Positions 29,270 through 39,365 of a stretch of 64,000 nucleotides of DNA are shown piece after piece. How positions within the stretch are numbered: the stretch's first letter is position 1; each line of letters begins with the position of its first letter. Below the pieces are notes generated by a model. The model did no database searches and was not told the origin of the DNA. It saw only the letters and a list, made by a program, of their open reading frames with translations. The position numbers were made by a program, and so were the translations under genes. Source of the DNA: Pyrus communis (lineage: Eukaryota > Streptophyta > Magnoliopsida > Rosales > Rosaceae); NCBI RefSeq assembly GCF_963583255.1, contig NC_084813.1:4616001-4680000 (forward strand), in the 5' to 3' direction.

Positions 29270-30255
29270 ATTTATTCACATTTTTCTTTTAATCTCTTCC
29301 TAAATTGATTTACTCGAGTTTCTTTTCAGAATTTCGGTTTAGCAGATCATTGGCATGCACAGATATACAAGAAGATCTACAAAGTTCCCAAAGTGAAACT
29401 TTAAATTCCTTCATATTCTTACATTCTGTTTTTTTTTATTGTTTGGTCGAAGTGCAGCTTTTATTACTAACCAAAAACAAACATAAATATAATAAAAGCC
29501 CAAAGCAAACACATGGACAAGCAAATAGTGGGCCAAAACAACATAAAGTACAATAGGGCCAACCAACTATTGCAACCCAAACACAAAGACTAATTTACAA
29601 ACTCTAGAAGCAACCACTGCAACCCTCTTCGATGTAGTAACCCCCATCCATCCAAATCCTACTCCAGAGCCGAGTATTCCCTCTTCAAATGCAACATCCT
29701 ACTGCGATCAGCTACATGAGCATAGCCACAAAGTACGAATAGCCAGCAACAGCACAACGGAAGCCAGCTATCGGGATGAAGTTCGTGGAAACCCACGAAC
29801 AACGCTGCCGAAAAAGGCAAAGAAACATGAGAAGGTGATGGTGTAGGAAACACCCAAACCAGTGATGACACCAGAGCTCTACACACGATCTCCACAATAA
29901 ACATGGCTAAAAACCAGAATGAAGATGAAACAATAAAAGGGACACTAACTGTGCAAGAGGGATATAATAGATCTAGGTTAAAAACAGGGAGAGAGAACAG
30001 TAGAAGCAAAGAGCTAAGAAGAGAAAAAAAGAAGGAAGGAAACGGCGACTGACCCCAGCCGCGGCTAGGGTTGGCGCCACCGGTTGTTCTTGATTTGTGA
30101 AGGCTCACACCAGAAGGTGAGAACAACTCTCAGTAGGAGAGAAGAACTCTCACTTGGAGAGAAAGGTACTGAGACTCCATTCTTACATTCTGTTTGGTCC
30201 TTGAGAAAATATTAAAAGTTTAAAACTAATGAACTATTGTTATGTTGATAGATTA
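29270..30255 (+). pseudogene. Partial duplicate of the 32.9-kb gene (exon 2 region), interrupted
   Basis: Bases 29270-29434 match 33110-33272: intron 1 end, exon 2 (CAAGAAGATCTACAAAGTTC) and the start of intron 2. After the insertion at 29435-30178, the match resumes with TTCTGTTTGGTCCTTGAGAA up to about 30255 (ACTAATGAACTATTGTTATG). The exon copy has changes (ATTGGCATGCACAGATATAC) that break the frame. Exon 1 and exon 3 are absent. Confidence 0.8.
29435..30178 (-). mobile_element. Non-LTR retrotransposon-like insertion with target duplication
   Basis: The inserted block of about 740 bases starts on the plus strand with a T-run, which is a poly-A tail on the minus strand, preceded there by AATAAAAGCTGCACTTCG. 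Both sides carry the same bases ATTCTTACATTCTGTTT (29416-29432 and near 30179-30195), a target-site duplication of about 15 bp typical of LINE/SINE integration. The minus strand has a 155-codon ORF with hydrophobic low-complexity content, similar to no protein I recognise. It is either a 5'- and 3'-bearing, internally deleted LINE or a SINE-like retroposon. Confidence 0.65.
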
Positions 30256-30715
30256 TATTTAGTAATGATCCCTTAACTTTAATTTAATTGGAGCAATGAT
30301 TCCTTAACTAAAAATTCGTTAGCATTGGTCCCTCAACTCATCAAAATGTACAACTATGGTCCATCAACTAAAAATTCATTATCATTGGTCCCTCAACTTT
30401 AATCCAATTGGAGCAATGGTCCCTTAACTTTAACCCAATTGGAGCAATGGTCCCTCAACTTTAACCCAATTGTAGCAATGGTCCCTTCAACATAACTTAT
30501 TTCACAAAATTGTGATAAAGTTGACAAAAAGGACTATAGCTACACGTTTTGATGAGTTGAGAGACCCTGATTGTAGCAATGGTCCTTCCAACATAACTTA
30601 TTTTGACAATTTTTTTACGAAGTTGACAAAAAGGACTATAGCTACACATTTTGATGAGGTAAGAGACCAATGGTAATGAATTTTTAGTTGAAAGACCATT
30701 ACTACAATCTACTCT
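30256..30715. repeat. Foldback element with GGTCCCTCAACTTTAA repeats
   Basis: The left half contains repeated units such as AATTGGAGCAATGGTCCCT and GGTCCCTCAACTTTAACCC. The right half contains the inverse wording: GAGACCAATGGTAATGAA, then TTTTTAGTTGAAAGACCATT. The centre has two copies of AAAAAGGACTATAGCTACAC. This arrangement of inverted arms with internal short tandem repeats is a common plant foldback/MULE-derived MITE type. Confidence 0.6.
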
Positions 30716-32600
30716 TATATTTCATGTCTGCTCTCGAGATCATCGCGTGATAGACTGGCCGTTGGAGAGAAGTGGGAGGCCCACCGGCGGTCCGCGCCTT
30801 GCGTCGTTTGGAGAAGGAAGATGGGCCTGCGGGCCTGGCTATCTGGCAAGGGAAATGGAGGCGCATGCTTTGGGCCGAGGGGCGATATGCCGGGTCTGCG
30901 GCCTAGTATGTTGCTCCATATATATATATATATTTTTTTTTTTTCTTTTTCATTTGACTTGTCTTCTAAATATTTTTAAGAAAATTAATGATAATGACTC
31001 CAAAACTTAAAATCTTAACCAAAAATTATCTTATGGTTTTATTTAATGATTAGGACAAAACCCAACTTTAAATGAGTCCAAGAAAGATTGGCCCAAGCAC
31101 GAATTTCCAATTTAACCCTTACGGCAAACGTTGCTCCGTTTATTTGGTTTGTTTCATTGCAGATGAAGAGAGGGAGCTTTTGTACAGTTTCTACAAGATT
31201 CTACGGATCTGATATTAATTTTCTCTCAGCTATTTTCTCATTTCATGAACCGGGTCACTGATCTTTTTCTCTATTAAATCAACAAGATCCCATATGACTT
31301 GATTCCATGATTCTCCGATTCATCAGGTAATTTTCTATATCAAGATCCACCTCTTCCTCCGCTTTGGGTATGCATGTGTGTGTGTAGAATAAATGTCATC
31401 AGTGAAGTGCTTGAATAATAAAAAATAGGATTTAGCGTTTTGTTAGAATTGATAACTGGTATTGGGTGGAAAAAAATTATCAATAATTGTAAGGTTTCCG
31501 GCCCAATTTCAGTATAAAAAAAAAAAAAAAAAATTGCATTCTTTGTGTGTGAATTATGTAAGTTATTATGTTTTTTTCTTTTTATATTGGAAATTACAGG
31601 GTTTGTGTTATTTAAAATTCTGGAGTTTGCAGAGAGAAAAATGAAAGAGGAAGCAGCGCAGTGAGCGTTCGTTTTTATAGCGGAGGAGAGAGGGCGACAG
31701 TGAGAGAGGAAGGTCGAATAGGAAAGTTCCGGAAAGTACCCGACCCGATTATTTGGAGCCCTACACTTCCGTTCCCGGCGTTTGTTGGGTGCAGTAGAAA
31801 ATATTGTTCGTAAAATATTATTTCAATTATTCGAATTTTATAAGGATTTAAATAATTAAAATAGAGAAATGTATGTTAAAATGTACCTAATATTTAATTG
31901 TTAGAAAATAAAAATTATGACAAAATTTTTTTTTGTAATTTTTAAGTTGTTAAATAAAAAACACGTAGATGGGTGGAAAAATAGGTAAACGGGTAAAAAA
32001 ATGATAAATAGATTCAAAAATGGGTAAACGGGTAAATAATTATTGTTAAATGGGTAAACGATTATGGGTATGGTTAACTGTTTATAAACGGTCATAGATA
32101 TGAATATAATTGTTTATACAATTACTCAATGGATAAACGACTATGCGAGTATGAATATAAACGATTATGAATAAATAACCATGATTACCTATTCACTATA
32201 ATCGTTGCTCTTCCCTACAAAGAACAAGATGGACACCAACAACACACAAAACAAGCCCAAAATCTACTTTGGAGCCCAGCACACACAAACCACAAAACAG
32301 GAAAAATTCTAAGCGTCTATAGCAACTGTAGTTGCTCCCCAGCCGTCGAAGGTCTCTAGACGAAGCATAGAAGCCGTCGACCACCACTATTGATTTGCGG
32401 CCTTCTTTTGATTTATTTAAAATCTGAAAACTGAAATCTTATAAAATAACTACTTTCAATTTTCGGTTAAAAAAAAAAAAAAAAGTTGAAAACGAAAAAT
32501 CGAGATAAAGAAGTTGGTTTAAAACATCATAATCTATCTTATGAATAACCCATTTTTATTGCAATTTTCTCATTGATCGTAGTTCCAGCTCAGCAAACAT
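30716..32600. other. Spacer without supported genes
   Basis: Two small GC-rich islands (30730-30905 and 31640-31790) lie in otherwise AT-rich DNA, with no conserved coding signal seen. Bases 31960-32180 hold short degenerate repeats of GGGTAAACGGGTAAA and ATAAACGATTATG type. I see no RNA gene. Confidence 0.4.
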
Positions 32601-32608
32601 TCAATCCT

Positions 32609-32782
32609 AGGAGAAATTTTTAGTTATGACGGGAACACGGATAGGTACATCACATGTTTTTATGTAAATGGTGAAAAATTTTAATTTTCTAATTATTAAC
32701 ATTTTAACACATATACCATCATTTATATAGGAACACGTAATATACTATATCGTGTAACGGTCACATTGAAAAATCTCTCCAA
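32609..32782. repeat. Dispersed repeat, GGAACAC family, copy 2
   Basis: The ends GGAGAAATTTTTAGTTATGA (then CGGGAACACG) and CGTGTAACGGTCACATTGAA (then AAATCTCTCC) are imperfect inverted repeats. The interior TTAACATTTTAACACATATA matches the repeat at 366-540. It ends about 140 bases upstream of the next gene's start codon, so it may contribute to that promoter. Confidence 0.6.
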
Positions 32783-32922
32783 TATACAGGGACACGTGAT
32801 ATATTTCGTACAAAAGCACCCAATGAGCTAAGAAAATAAGAAAAAAGAAAAACAAATTGATAAACCAACCGCTATACAAACAGAAGAGTAGCCTGTTGCA
32901 AAAGAGCTGAAGCAGAGCGAAC

Positions 32923-34070
32923 ATGGATATGGTGAGTGAGAGTGCGAGTGCGAGTGCGAGTTTGAGTGCAAGCAAAAGGAAGACGACGAGTTTCCACAGC
33001 GAGAAGATGACTCTAGAAGATTACCTTCTCCTCATTCAATCCAACTCCCACCTCCATCTCACCGTCGCTCATCTCAATCAGGTTCGTCTTCTCTTCTTCT
33101 TCATAGCCTAAGTTATTCACATTTTTTTTTCTTCTTTTAATCTCTTCCTAAATTGATTGATTCGAGTTTCTTTTCGGAATTTCGGTGTTGCAGATCATTT
33201 CCATGCACGGATACAAGAAGATCTACAAAGTTCCCAAGGTGAAATTTCAAATTCCTTCATATTCTTACCTTCTGTTTGGCCCCTGAGAAAATATCATAAC
33301 TAACGAACTATTGTTATCTTTATCGATTATAGTAAATGCCTTGAATCGTGATGGTTTCTTCTCGCTAGGATGTTTTCTTGTTTAATTTTCCATAGTTTGT
33401 TGAAATCTGCTTCAAGTCTTGGCCCATTTTTCTCATACTTTCTCGCTAACTAAACAAGTCCTAAATCCTAATCCATCGCATTTCCTCTTCTTTTTTTCTT
33501 TTTTTTTTTCCAAACATTTTTCATATTTATTTGAAATTTGCTTCAAGCATTGGCCAATTTTATTTTCTCACACTTTCTCGGTAATCAAACAAGTCCTGAT
33601 CCATCGCATTTCGTCTGTTTTTTCCCCAATTTTGAAATCTCAAGGCACGTTTGAGCGACGCCGTGAGCTCGCTGCCGCTGGTCGATCCGGCTCGCTCGAC
33701 GCTCAAAGACTACATCTCTCCGTTTGTGATCACCACCCTGGAGGACGTCGTCGCCGACCTCGCCGACCTCAACTGGAAGGAGTGCTGCGTCACATCCGTC
33801 GAAACCCTAAGCTCATGGAAACACACAACCTCCGCCGCTGCTCCTCCTGTGAGCCCCAGCCACGACGTCGTCCAGTACTTGCAACTTCAACAATCACCGC
33901 CGTTGGCCCTTGATTGCAGACCCTACGGCGTCGTTTCTGCTCCCAACTCTGCTTCCGGGACCGCTTGTCCAGAGAAGAAACTGGTGCCGAAGAGGAAGAG
34001 GAAGCGATCGCCGGTAGCCGCCGGTTTCGCTCGTGCTGCTCTGGACTCTGTTTCGTACGGATCGTGCTGA
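32923..34070 (+). CDS. Small plant protein of unknown function with basic C-terminal tract
   Basis: Three exons (32923-33081, 33194-33238, 33645-34070) join in frame to 630 nt, 209 residues. I do not recognise a named domain. The N-terminus is Ser/Ala-rich (SESASASASLSASKRK). It is followed by a well-formed segment EKMTLEDYLLLIQSNSHLHL, then TVAHLNQIISMHGYKKIYKV, then LVDPARSTLKDYISPF and LNWKECCVTSVETL, which reads like a conserved helical domain. Near the end KKLVPKRKRKRSP is a likely nuclear localisation signal. The protein ends ALDSVSYGSC. A broken duplicate of the exon 2 region lies at 29270-30255. The start is the first ATG before the EKMTLEDY core; a downstream Met (MTLEDY) is an alternative. 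A nuclear role is inference only. Confidence 0.75.
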
Positions 34071-34100
34071 CGTCACAGGTACTGAATTTTCGCGACTCAC

Positions 34101-35030
34101 GCTTTGTGTGCGCGCGCTTTTTGCTTAGTTTATTTTTAAACTTATCTATAATTATTTTGTTTTCTTCTTTTCTGGTTTCAGTAAATAAATTTTGGTGTGG
34201 TGCACCTGAATTTGGGTATTCTGTTTTTTTTTTATTTTTTTTTATTTTTAATTTTTTGTTTGTTTCGGTTGGTTTTTTCGCAGCACGGACTTACCCTGTT
34301 GGCGGGAATTGGGGACGGGAATGGTAGAGTTGTGGTATTCGTGAAAGGAAAGGGGTATTTCTGGAAATTTGTGGCAGAAGCGGTACAGTTGTGTTTGTCA
34401 AGTAATGTTAAGGGTATTTGGGTCTTTTTATCTTTGTTCGTTCCTAGCTGGTGGTTGTAATTTTGGTGAACTGAATCCAATGCATCTATGCGTCTCCTGG
34501 TTTCCCTTTAATTTGGAAGATTCATTAATGCATGTTTTTATTTTAAATAGTGCTATCCATATATTTTTTTTTTTTTACACATCTTTTAATTTTTGATCGT
34601 CGTATTGACTAAATTTAAGAGATCAAAGAAAATCTCGACATAAGGAGGAAAACTTACATAATATAATTATACTGTTAATATGTGTTCTATGTTAATAAAA
34701 TAAAAACATATGTAAATTTTTGTTTAAATGCTCTTTTTTCATTGACATGGAGCGTTACTGAATGATAGAATTGCATCATATAAGTTATTTTCGGACACAA
34801 AACTTGGTGAGTAATGTTTTCAATCATTTGATCTAGAAGACCATCTCTAATCCTAGGTTTAGCATTTGGAATCCAAACCCCCTCCCAAATGCTTAACTTA
34901 AGCTCCTATTAATTTTTTTCAGTAAGCTAAGCTCCTTTGGATTTAGAAATCAAAGCCCAAAATTCAAAGGCCAATCAAAATTTAGAAACAGACAATTAAC
35001 TGCAATTTGTAACAAACAGAGAGACAGAGG
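34101..35030. other. Spacer between convergent genes
   Basis: Contains the 3' end of the upstream gene and AT-rich DNA with T-runs. The stretch ACATATGTAAATTTTTGTTT, followed by CATTGACATGGAGCGTTACT near 34705-34760, resembles the protease-array spacer at about 26630-26680, suggesting a small dispersed piece of that spacer. No gene seen. Confidence 0.4.
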
Positions 35031-35039
35031 GAAAGTAGA

Positions 35040-35414
35040 TTATCGGAAACCCATCCTCAGAGACTTGGAGTTGAAGCTGCCGGCGGCTGCTTGAACCTCC
35101 TCGTCCCGAACCCCAACTGCTTTTCTTTTCCTGGAATTTTGTGCATACACAGCGGAATAGAATGCGACGGTTGCGATGATCAGAAGATGAGACGGAAGTG
35201 AATCGTTGTAGAGATTGGTTATATCAGCAAGCGGCTTCCTCCTCAACCCCATCTTGTCATCACATAATTTCTTCTTGGAAGATGACGATCTGCAATTTCC
35301 AGGAGCTGGCATTGGCTTGGGGGTTGCGGTTGCCGCCGGAGTGGGCATGGGAGGAGGAGGGATGTTCTCTTTGTTGTTGTGAACACCAAAGGCAGTGGCC
35401 TCCTCTTCCTCCAT
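35040..35414 (-). CDS. Short KEN-box and D-box protein, paralogue A
   Basis: Single exon; from the ATG at 35414 it encodes 124 residues. The same frame is open back to 35627 (195 residues), but the start chosen matches the paralogue at 40864, which begins MEATAIA where this begins MEEEEATAF. Visible motifs: HNNKENIPP (KEN box) near the N-terminus, LRRKPLADITNLYN (an exact RxxLxxxxN destruction box), then NSRKRKAVG (basic, nuclear-type) and a C-terminal KSLRMGFR. KEN and D-boxes are recognised by the APC/C ubiquitin ligase, so the protein is probably degraded at mitotic exit or acts on the APC/C. Between D-box and basic tract this copy has a hydrophobic HLLIIATVAFYSAVYA absent from its paralogue. 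I do not recognise the family name. Confidence 0.75.
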   Translation of the reverse strand: MEEEEATAFGVHNNKENIPPPPMPTPAATATPKPMPAPGNCRSSSSKKKLCDDKMGLRRKPLADITNLYNDSLPSHLLIIATVAFYSAVYAQNSRKRKAVGVRDEEVQAAAGSFNSKSLRMGFR

Positions 35415-35637
35415 TACTAATGAGTTCGTGTTGTTGTTTGTTGCTGTGATGAGGGAGGGAAGGAAGGAAGGGCGTGAGCAATTTGTAATATTTGTGGGTG
35501 CCATCGGATTGGATTTTGGATTTTGATTTTGGAGGGATGTTTGAATTATTCTTGGGCTTGAAAATTGAATTTTTGGTTGGTGTTTGAATATTTTGACTTT
35601 AGTAATGGAGGAGATCTGAACTGCCAAATTCCAAATG

Positions 35638-35765
35638 TTAAGAGCACTTCAAGTGTAGGAGCCCTTCCCCCTAGCTATTCACTATTTAATCCACCTCATG
35701 AAGAGTAATTACCATTAATAAACAGTAATTACCTTTTGTATCTCCACCGTTGCACTTGAATAGCC
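35638..35765. repeat. Short MITE-like element
   Basis: GAGCACTTCAAGTGTAGGAG on the left and CTCCACCGTTGCACTTGAAT on the right form an imperfect inverted pair (CACTTCAAGTG with GCACTTGAA), with TAATTACC repeated inside. It lies in the shared upstream region of the gene at 35040 and the acidic ORF at 35963. Confidence 0.4.
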
Positions 35766-35962
35766 CCGGTAATTGGTAATAAAATATTAGTATTTTATTT
35801 ATTTATAAAATAATTTTATTTGCAATCCAATCCCAATTGGCAGCTCCTCTCTCGTCCCTCCCTCCCTCTGTCTCATTCACTTTCTCAAATCCAATCCCAA
35901 TTCGTTTTCTCAAGAATACAAAGAGGAGATTTTCTCTGCAAATTTGTGTGAGCTTTGAGAGG

Positions 35963-36160
35963 ATGAAGGCTATGGAGGAAGTTGTGGAGGAAAAAGAAGT
36001 TAAGTCTTTGACCGCCGAGCAATTGGAGCTGTACGAGTCGCAGTCCGAGTCCGAGTCCAAATCCGACGACAGCGTAGACGAAGAAGAGGAGGACGCCGAC
36101 GAGGACGACGACGCGGATGAGGGCGAAGAGGACGACGATGACGAAGAAGAGGACGATGAC
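35963..36160 (+). CDS. First-exon fragment of an acidic protein
   Basis: The reading MKAMEEVVEEKEVKSLTAEQ then LELYESQSESESKSDDSVDE passes into a run of about 30 Asp/Glu residues and reaches a good donor site, GAC followed by GTAAGC, at 36160. Bases after this donor are GC-rich but give no continuing homology, and no downstream exon was recognised before AT-rich repeats begin at 36430. It could be the first exon of a nuclear acidic protein whose other exons I cannot see, or a truncated copy. The frame is open upstream to 35837, which allows a longer N-terminus. Confidence 0.4.
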
Positions 36161-36429
36161 GTAAGCCCACGTCAGACAGCCCTCGGGCGCTCGGGCTAGC
36201 AGGAATCCACCGGCCTGGAGCTCGGGCTTGCTCGGGCTCGCTCGCCAGCCAACACTGGACTTCCTCCCTCTGGCAATCAGGCACTGTTCCGCAGCCTGTC
36301 CCTCGAGCAGTTGCTCCCGCTGGAGCTGCTCTAAGAAAAAAGTTTGAAAATTCCCGGGCCCCACCGATTCGGCAATTGGCAGTGGTACAAGGCGTGCATT
36401 TTCCTTCATCATTTTCAAGCTTTGATAAT

Positions 36430-37240
36430 GTTTACCATTTTATTTATTAATGTTTGATTCAATTGAGATTTTAAAAGGTTTTAAAATTTTTAATGAATTT
36501 AAGGATATTCAATTAAGATTTTAAGTGATTCTCTGAAATTTAAAGTGTATTTAATTAGAATTTTAAAATAGTTTATTAAAATCTTTAGAAATCCGGATGT
36601 ATTCAATTAAGATTTTAAAGAAATTTACAACATTTCAAGTGTATTCATTTAGAAATTGATTTTAAAGAATTTGAAAAAGTTACACTACGTTTGGATGAAG
36701 AAATTTAAGATTACTAAGAAATTTTAAAATGAGCGAAATTGAAATAACGAGATTTTATTTTCTAGAATTTGTGAATTTTCTTGTTTGATAAACCTAAAAG
36801 AACAATGGAATTGAATACAGAATTTGTCATTTTTAAACTCTAAATCACAGAAATTGGGAAATGACACATATTTACATGGAATTTAAACTTGGGAATTGAA
36901 GGTTCCAAATCCCAAGTTTTTTTCCATGCGGAAATTCTAAATTTCTATGTTTATAAATCCAAACAAGGGAATTGGTGCATGTCAATTTATAAATTTTGAT
37001 TTTCACCTAAATTCCAAGTTTATATTCCTCATCCAAACATAGTGTTAAGGAATTAGAAGGAATTGAAGAGATTTCGTATTGTATTTTAAACATCCACAAA
37101 TCTCACCTCTTTCTATGAGATTTGGAAGAAATTGAATCAAAATTTTATATGAAATCTTTACAAACCAATTAAACTTCATAAAAATTCATGGATTTATAAA
37201 TCCATTAAAATATCTCAAATTCTTAATTGAATACACCCTA
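36430..37240. repeat. AT-rich decayed MITE cluster
   Basis: Repeated wording of the type TTCAATTAAGATTTTAAAG and GTATTCAATTA, with inverted partners such as AAATTCTTAATTGAATACACC near 37230, spans the region. This suggests one or more nested foldback elements about 800 bases long. No coding potential. Confidence 0.45.
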
Positions 37241-37739
37241 AATTTTAATATTTGTATCTGTTTATTACACAAATTTTAAATTTTAATATTCCCATGGTAC
37301 AAAATTACAAACTCACTTTGGGCGGGGAGGGAGGGGAAGGAAGGAGCCGCCAAATCAACAACGGAATATGTCACCCAAATCAAATATTTGGCTCCCCTTT
37401 TTGTTTTTGCCGCCGTAATCAAATTTCAAATATGATTATGCTCGCTACCGGTGCGCACGGGCCGAATTATATGCGTTACAACACAAAATTATATTAGACA
37501 AAATACAATATTACCTATGATTATGCTTTTCATTTTTAATATATAATAGTATGATTAAATATACAAAATGCGAATATAATGAAGCATATATAAATGTAAC
37601 AATAATATGATAAAATTTCGGACCAGATAGATGTATTTCAATTGTCATCTAAATTTTTCGGAAATGTTGAGATTTTGAGTGAAACTTTTTTTTTGTACAG
37701 ATTAGGATTTTCAATCCAAACCGAACACTATAAAAGTTT

Positions 37740-37789
37740 ACATTTACGTAAGAGAATTGTTATTGGCATTTCAAAAATCTTATTATACA
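37740..37789. repeat. Left part of a MITE split by the hAT element
   Basis: ATTGTTATTGGCATTTCAAA, then AATCTTATTATACACTTC, continues on the other side of the hAT element as TTTCTATATTTGAAAAGAAA and closes with TTTTTGAAGTGTTAATAACA near 40570. Left and right ends are inverted repeats. A complete relative lies at 59100-59222. The hAT element therefore landed inside an older MITE. Confidence 0.65.
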
Positions 37790-38021
37790 CTTCAAACTAG
37801 GGCTGGGCACGGGCCGGGCCGGGTCCAATTTTGAAGGGACCGGACCGGACCTAGGTTCAAAGAGAACGGGGCGGGCCGGGCCGGGGATTACATTTTTTAA
37901 TATAAGAACCGGACATTACCCGGCCCGGTTGAAACGGGTAGGTTCGGGCCGGGTCCACGGGTCCCTTTTTTTTTTTTTTTTTGGTTGTTTGAAAAAAAAA
38001 AAAAAAATTTGTACAGAATAC

Positions 38022-38180
38022 AGATTGCAAACTGCACAAAAAACTGCACAGATTGCAATCTGCACAAAACTGCACAGATTGCAATCTGCACAAAACTGCA
38101 CAGATTGCAAACTGCACAGATTGCAATCTGCACAAAACTGCACAGATTGCAATCTGCACAGATTTGCACAGATTGCAACT
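38022..38180. repeat. Tandem array of palindromic CAGATTGCAATCTG units
   Basis: Units of about 24-27 bases, ACTGCACAGATTGCAATCTG plus CACAAA, repeat about six times with some shorter units. The core CAGATTGCAATCTG is a perfect 14-bp palindrome. The array reads through as CTDCNLHK-type repeats, but this is a by-product of the repeat, not a protein. Confidence 0.85.
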
Positions 38181-38905
38181 GCAGAAAGTCACATACTGCA
38201 TTTACGCATATTTTGCACAAATTCACCATTATTCACATCCAATGTAAATACAAAGTCCAACATCCAAGTTCATAGATTAACAATACATTCAAAATAATAA
38301 TATTACATCTTCCAACATCTAAAAATCAAATCAACATACAAAATATCCGAAAATCCAAGTTCCAACGCCCAAGTTCCAACAACAATCTTCATTGAATCTG
38401 TAAACAAAATGTTTCAAGACACTATGCTCTTTTCCATAGGCTAAAGAAACTGTTTTCTGCAATATTGGCCAAGTACTTATTGTGTGTGTGTGTGTGTGTG
38501 TGAGATGTATATGTATATGAAACCAATTCCCAAACAATCAAGAAAATACATATAATATTCTTGGAAATGCAACAATGCAAGAAAATCTGAAAATGCAATC
38601 AGAATTCAGAAGTGTCCTTAATGCAGCAAAGTTTGGGACGAAGTAGAAAGTAGAATGTTCTAATTGCAACCTTATGACTCTGTGCTCCTTATTGCAACAA
38701 ACTTCATTTCACAACAAACATCTAATAATTTCTGGGTAAAAGAAGCTCCAAGTTAATATTAGCTTGTCCATTATATTGCATCACGTATGAATAAACGGCA
38801 CCTCCTCCAATCAGTAAAGTCTTAGCAGAACACTCAGCTATGAGATACACAGAATGTGGTGACAAATGGTTTTGCCACATCATAATTAGAGAAGCAAATG
38901 CATAC

Positions 38906-39365
38906 CTACACCTCGATAGAGACCACGGAAGCCCCCCTCCTTGTAAACACTTGAAAGCACGTCCCTTATGCCCTTATAAACAATTTGATGGTGGGTGCCT
39001 TTCATGCCACAATTAATGTTTCCTCGGGTATTAACAACCTGTAAAACCATAACAAAAATAGATTAAACAATGAATCAATGAACTATTACAAAAATCGTTT
39101 TTGACACAAAAGAAAAAGGTACAGATAAGACATATGCAAGACACTGACCTGATAAGCAAGTTTGGTGCGAGCTAGGTCCAAGGGATAAGTGCATAAAACT
39201 GATGTCCCTCCGGCTGCTGCACCGGCTAAAAGATCAATATGAGGCCCTGATCCTAAAGTAGAATAGTTATTCAAGATCCAACACCTGTACTGCTCAATGC
39301 TCATATGTCATGTAATGTAAGGCTACATAAGGAATAATTCGAGCAACACTTGCTCCATTTCTTCT
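38906..39365 (-). pseudogene. Captured fragment of a mitochondrial CoA carrier gene
   Basis: On the minus strand, part of one exon reads RNGASVARIIPY followed after a small frameshift by YRCWILNNYSTLGSGPHIDL, then LLAGAAAGGTSVLCTYPLDL and ARTKLAYQ to a GT donor at about 39150. After an intron the next exon (39042-38906) reads VVNTRGNINCGMKGTHHQIV, then YKGIRDVLSSVYKEGGF and RGLYRGVG to a donor. PxDxxR (here PLDLAR) followed by a Gly-rich helix is the mitochondrial carrier signature, and the wording fits the plant CoA transporter group. First and last exons are missing. It lies wholly inside the hAT-like element. Confidence 0.85.

Noticed and set aside
29659..30126. 155-codon frame inside the non-LTR insertion as a gene
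   Set aside because: Hydrophobic, low-complexity content with no recognisable family; better explained as part of the retroposon sequence.
30747..31010. GC-rich 87-codon frame
   Set aside because: Short, without start context or family resemblance, ending in a T-run; probably chance.
33419..33913. Alternative frame over exon 3 of the 32.9-kb gene
   Set aside because: The frame that joins exons 1-3 is continuous and balanced; this one starts inside the intron with Phe-rich low complexity.
35885..36418. 177-codon minus-strand frame opposite the acidic exon
   Set aside because: It is the antisense of the Asp/Glu codon run (Val/Leu/Arg-rich product) and has no homology that I recognise.
38022..38180. 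CRISPR-like direct repeats
   Set aside because: Units are adjacent or nearly so, with no unique spacers, and lie in a plant transposon.
37857..38297. Cys- or Gln-rich repetitive open frames in several frames
   Set aside because: All frames are open because of the tandem palindrome array inside the hAT element; no protein features.
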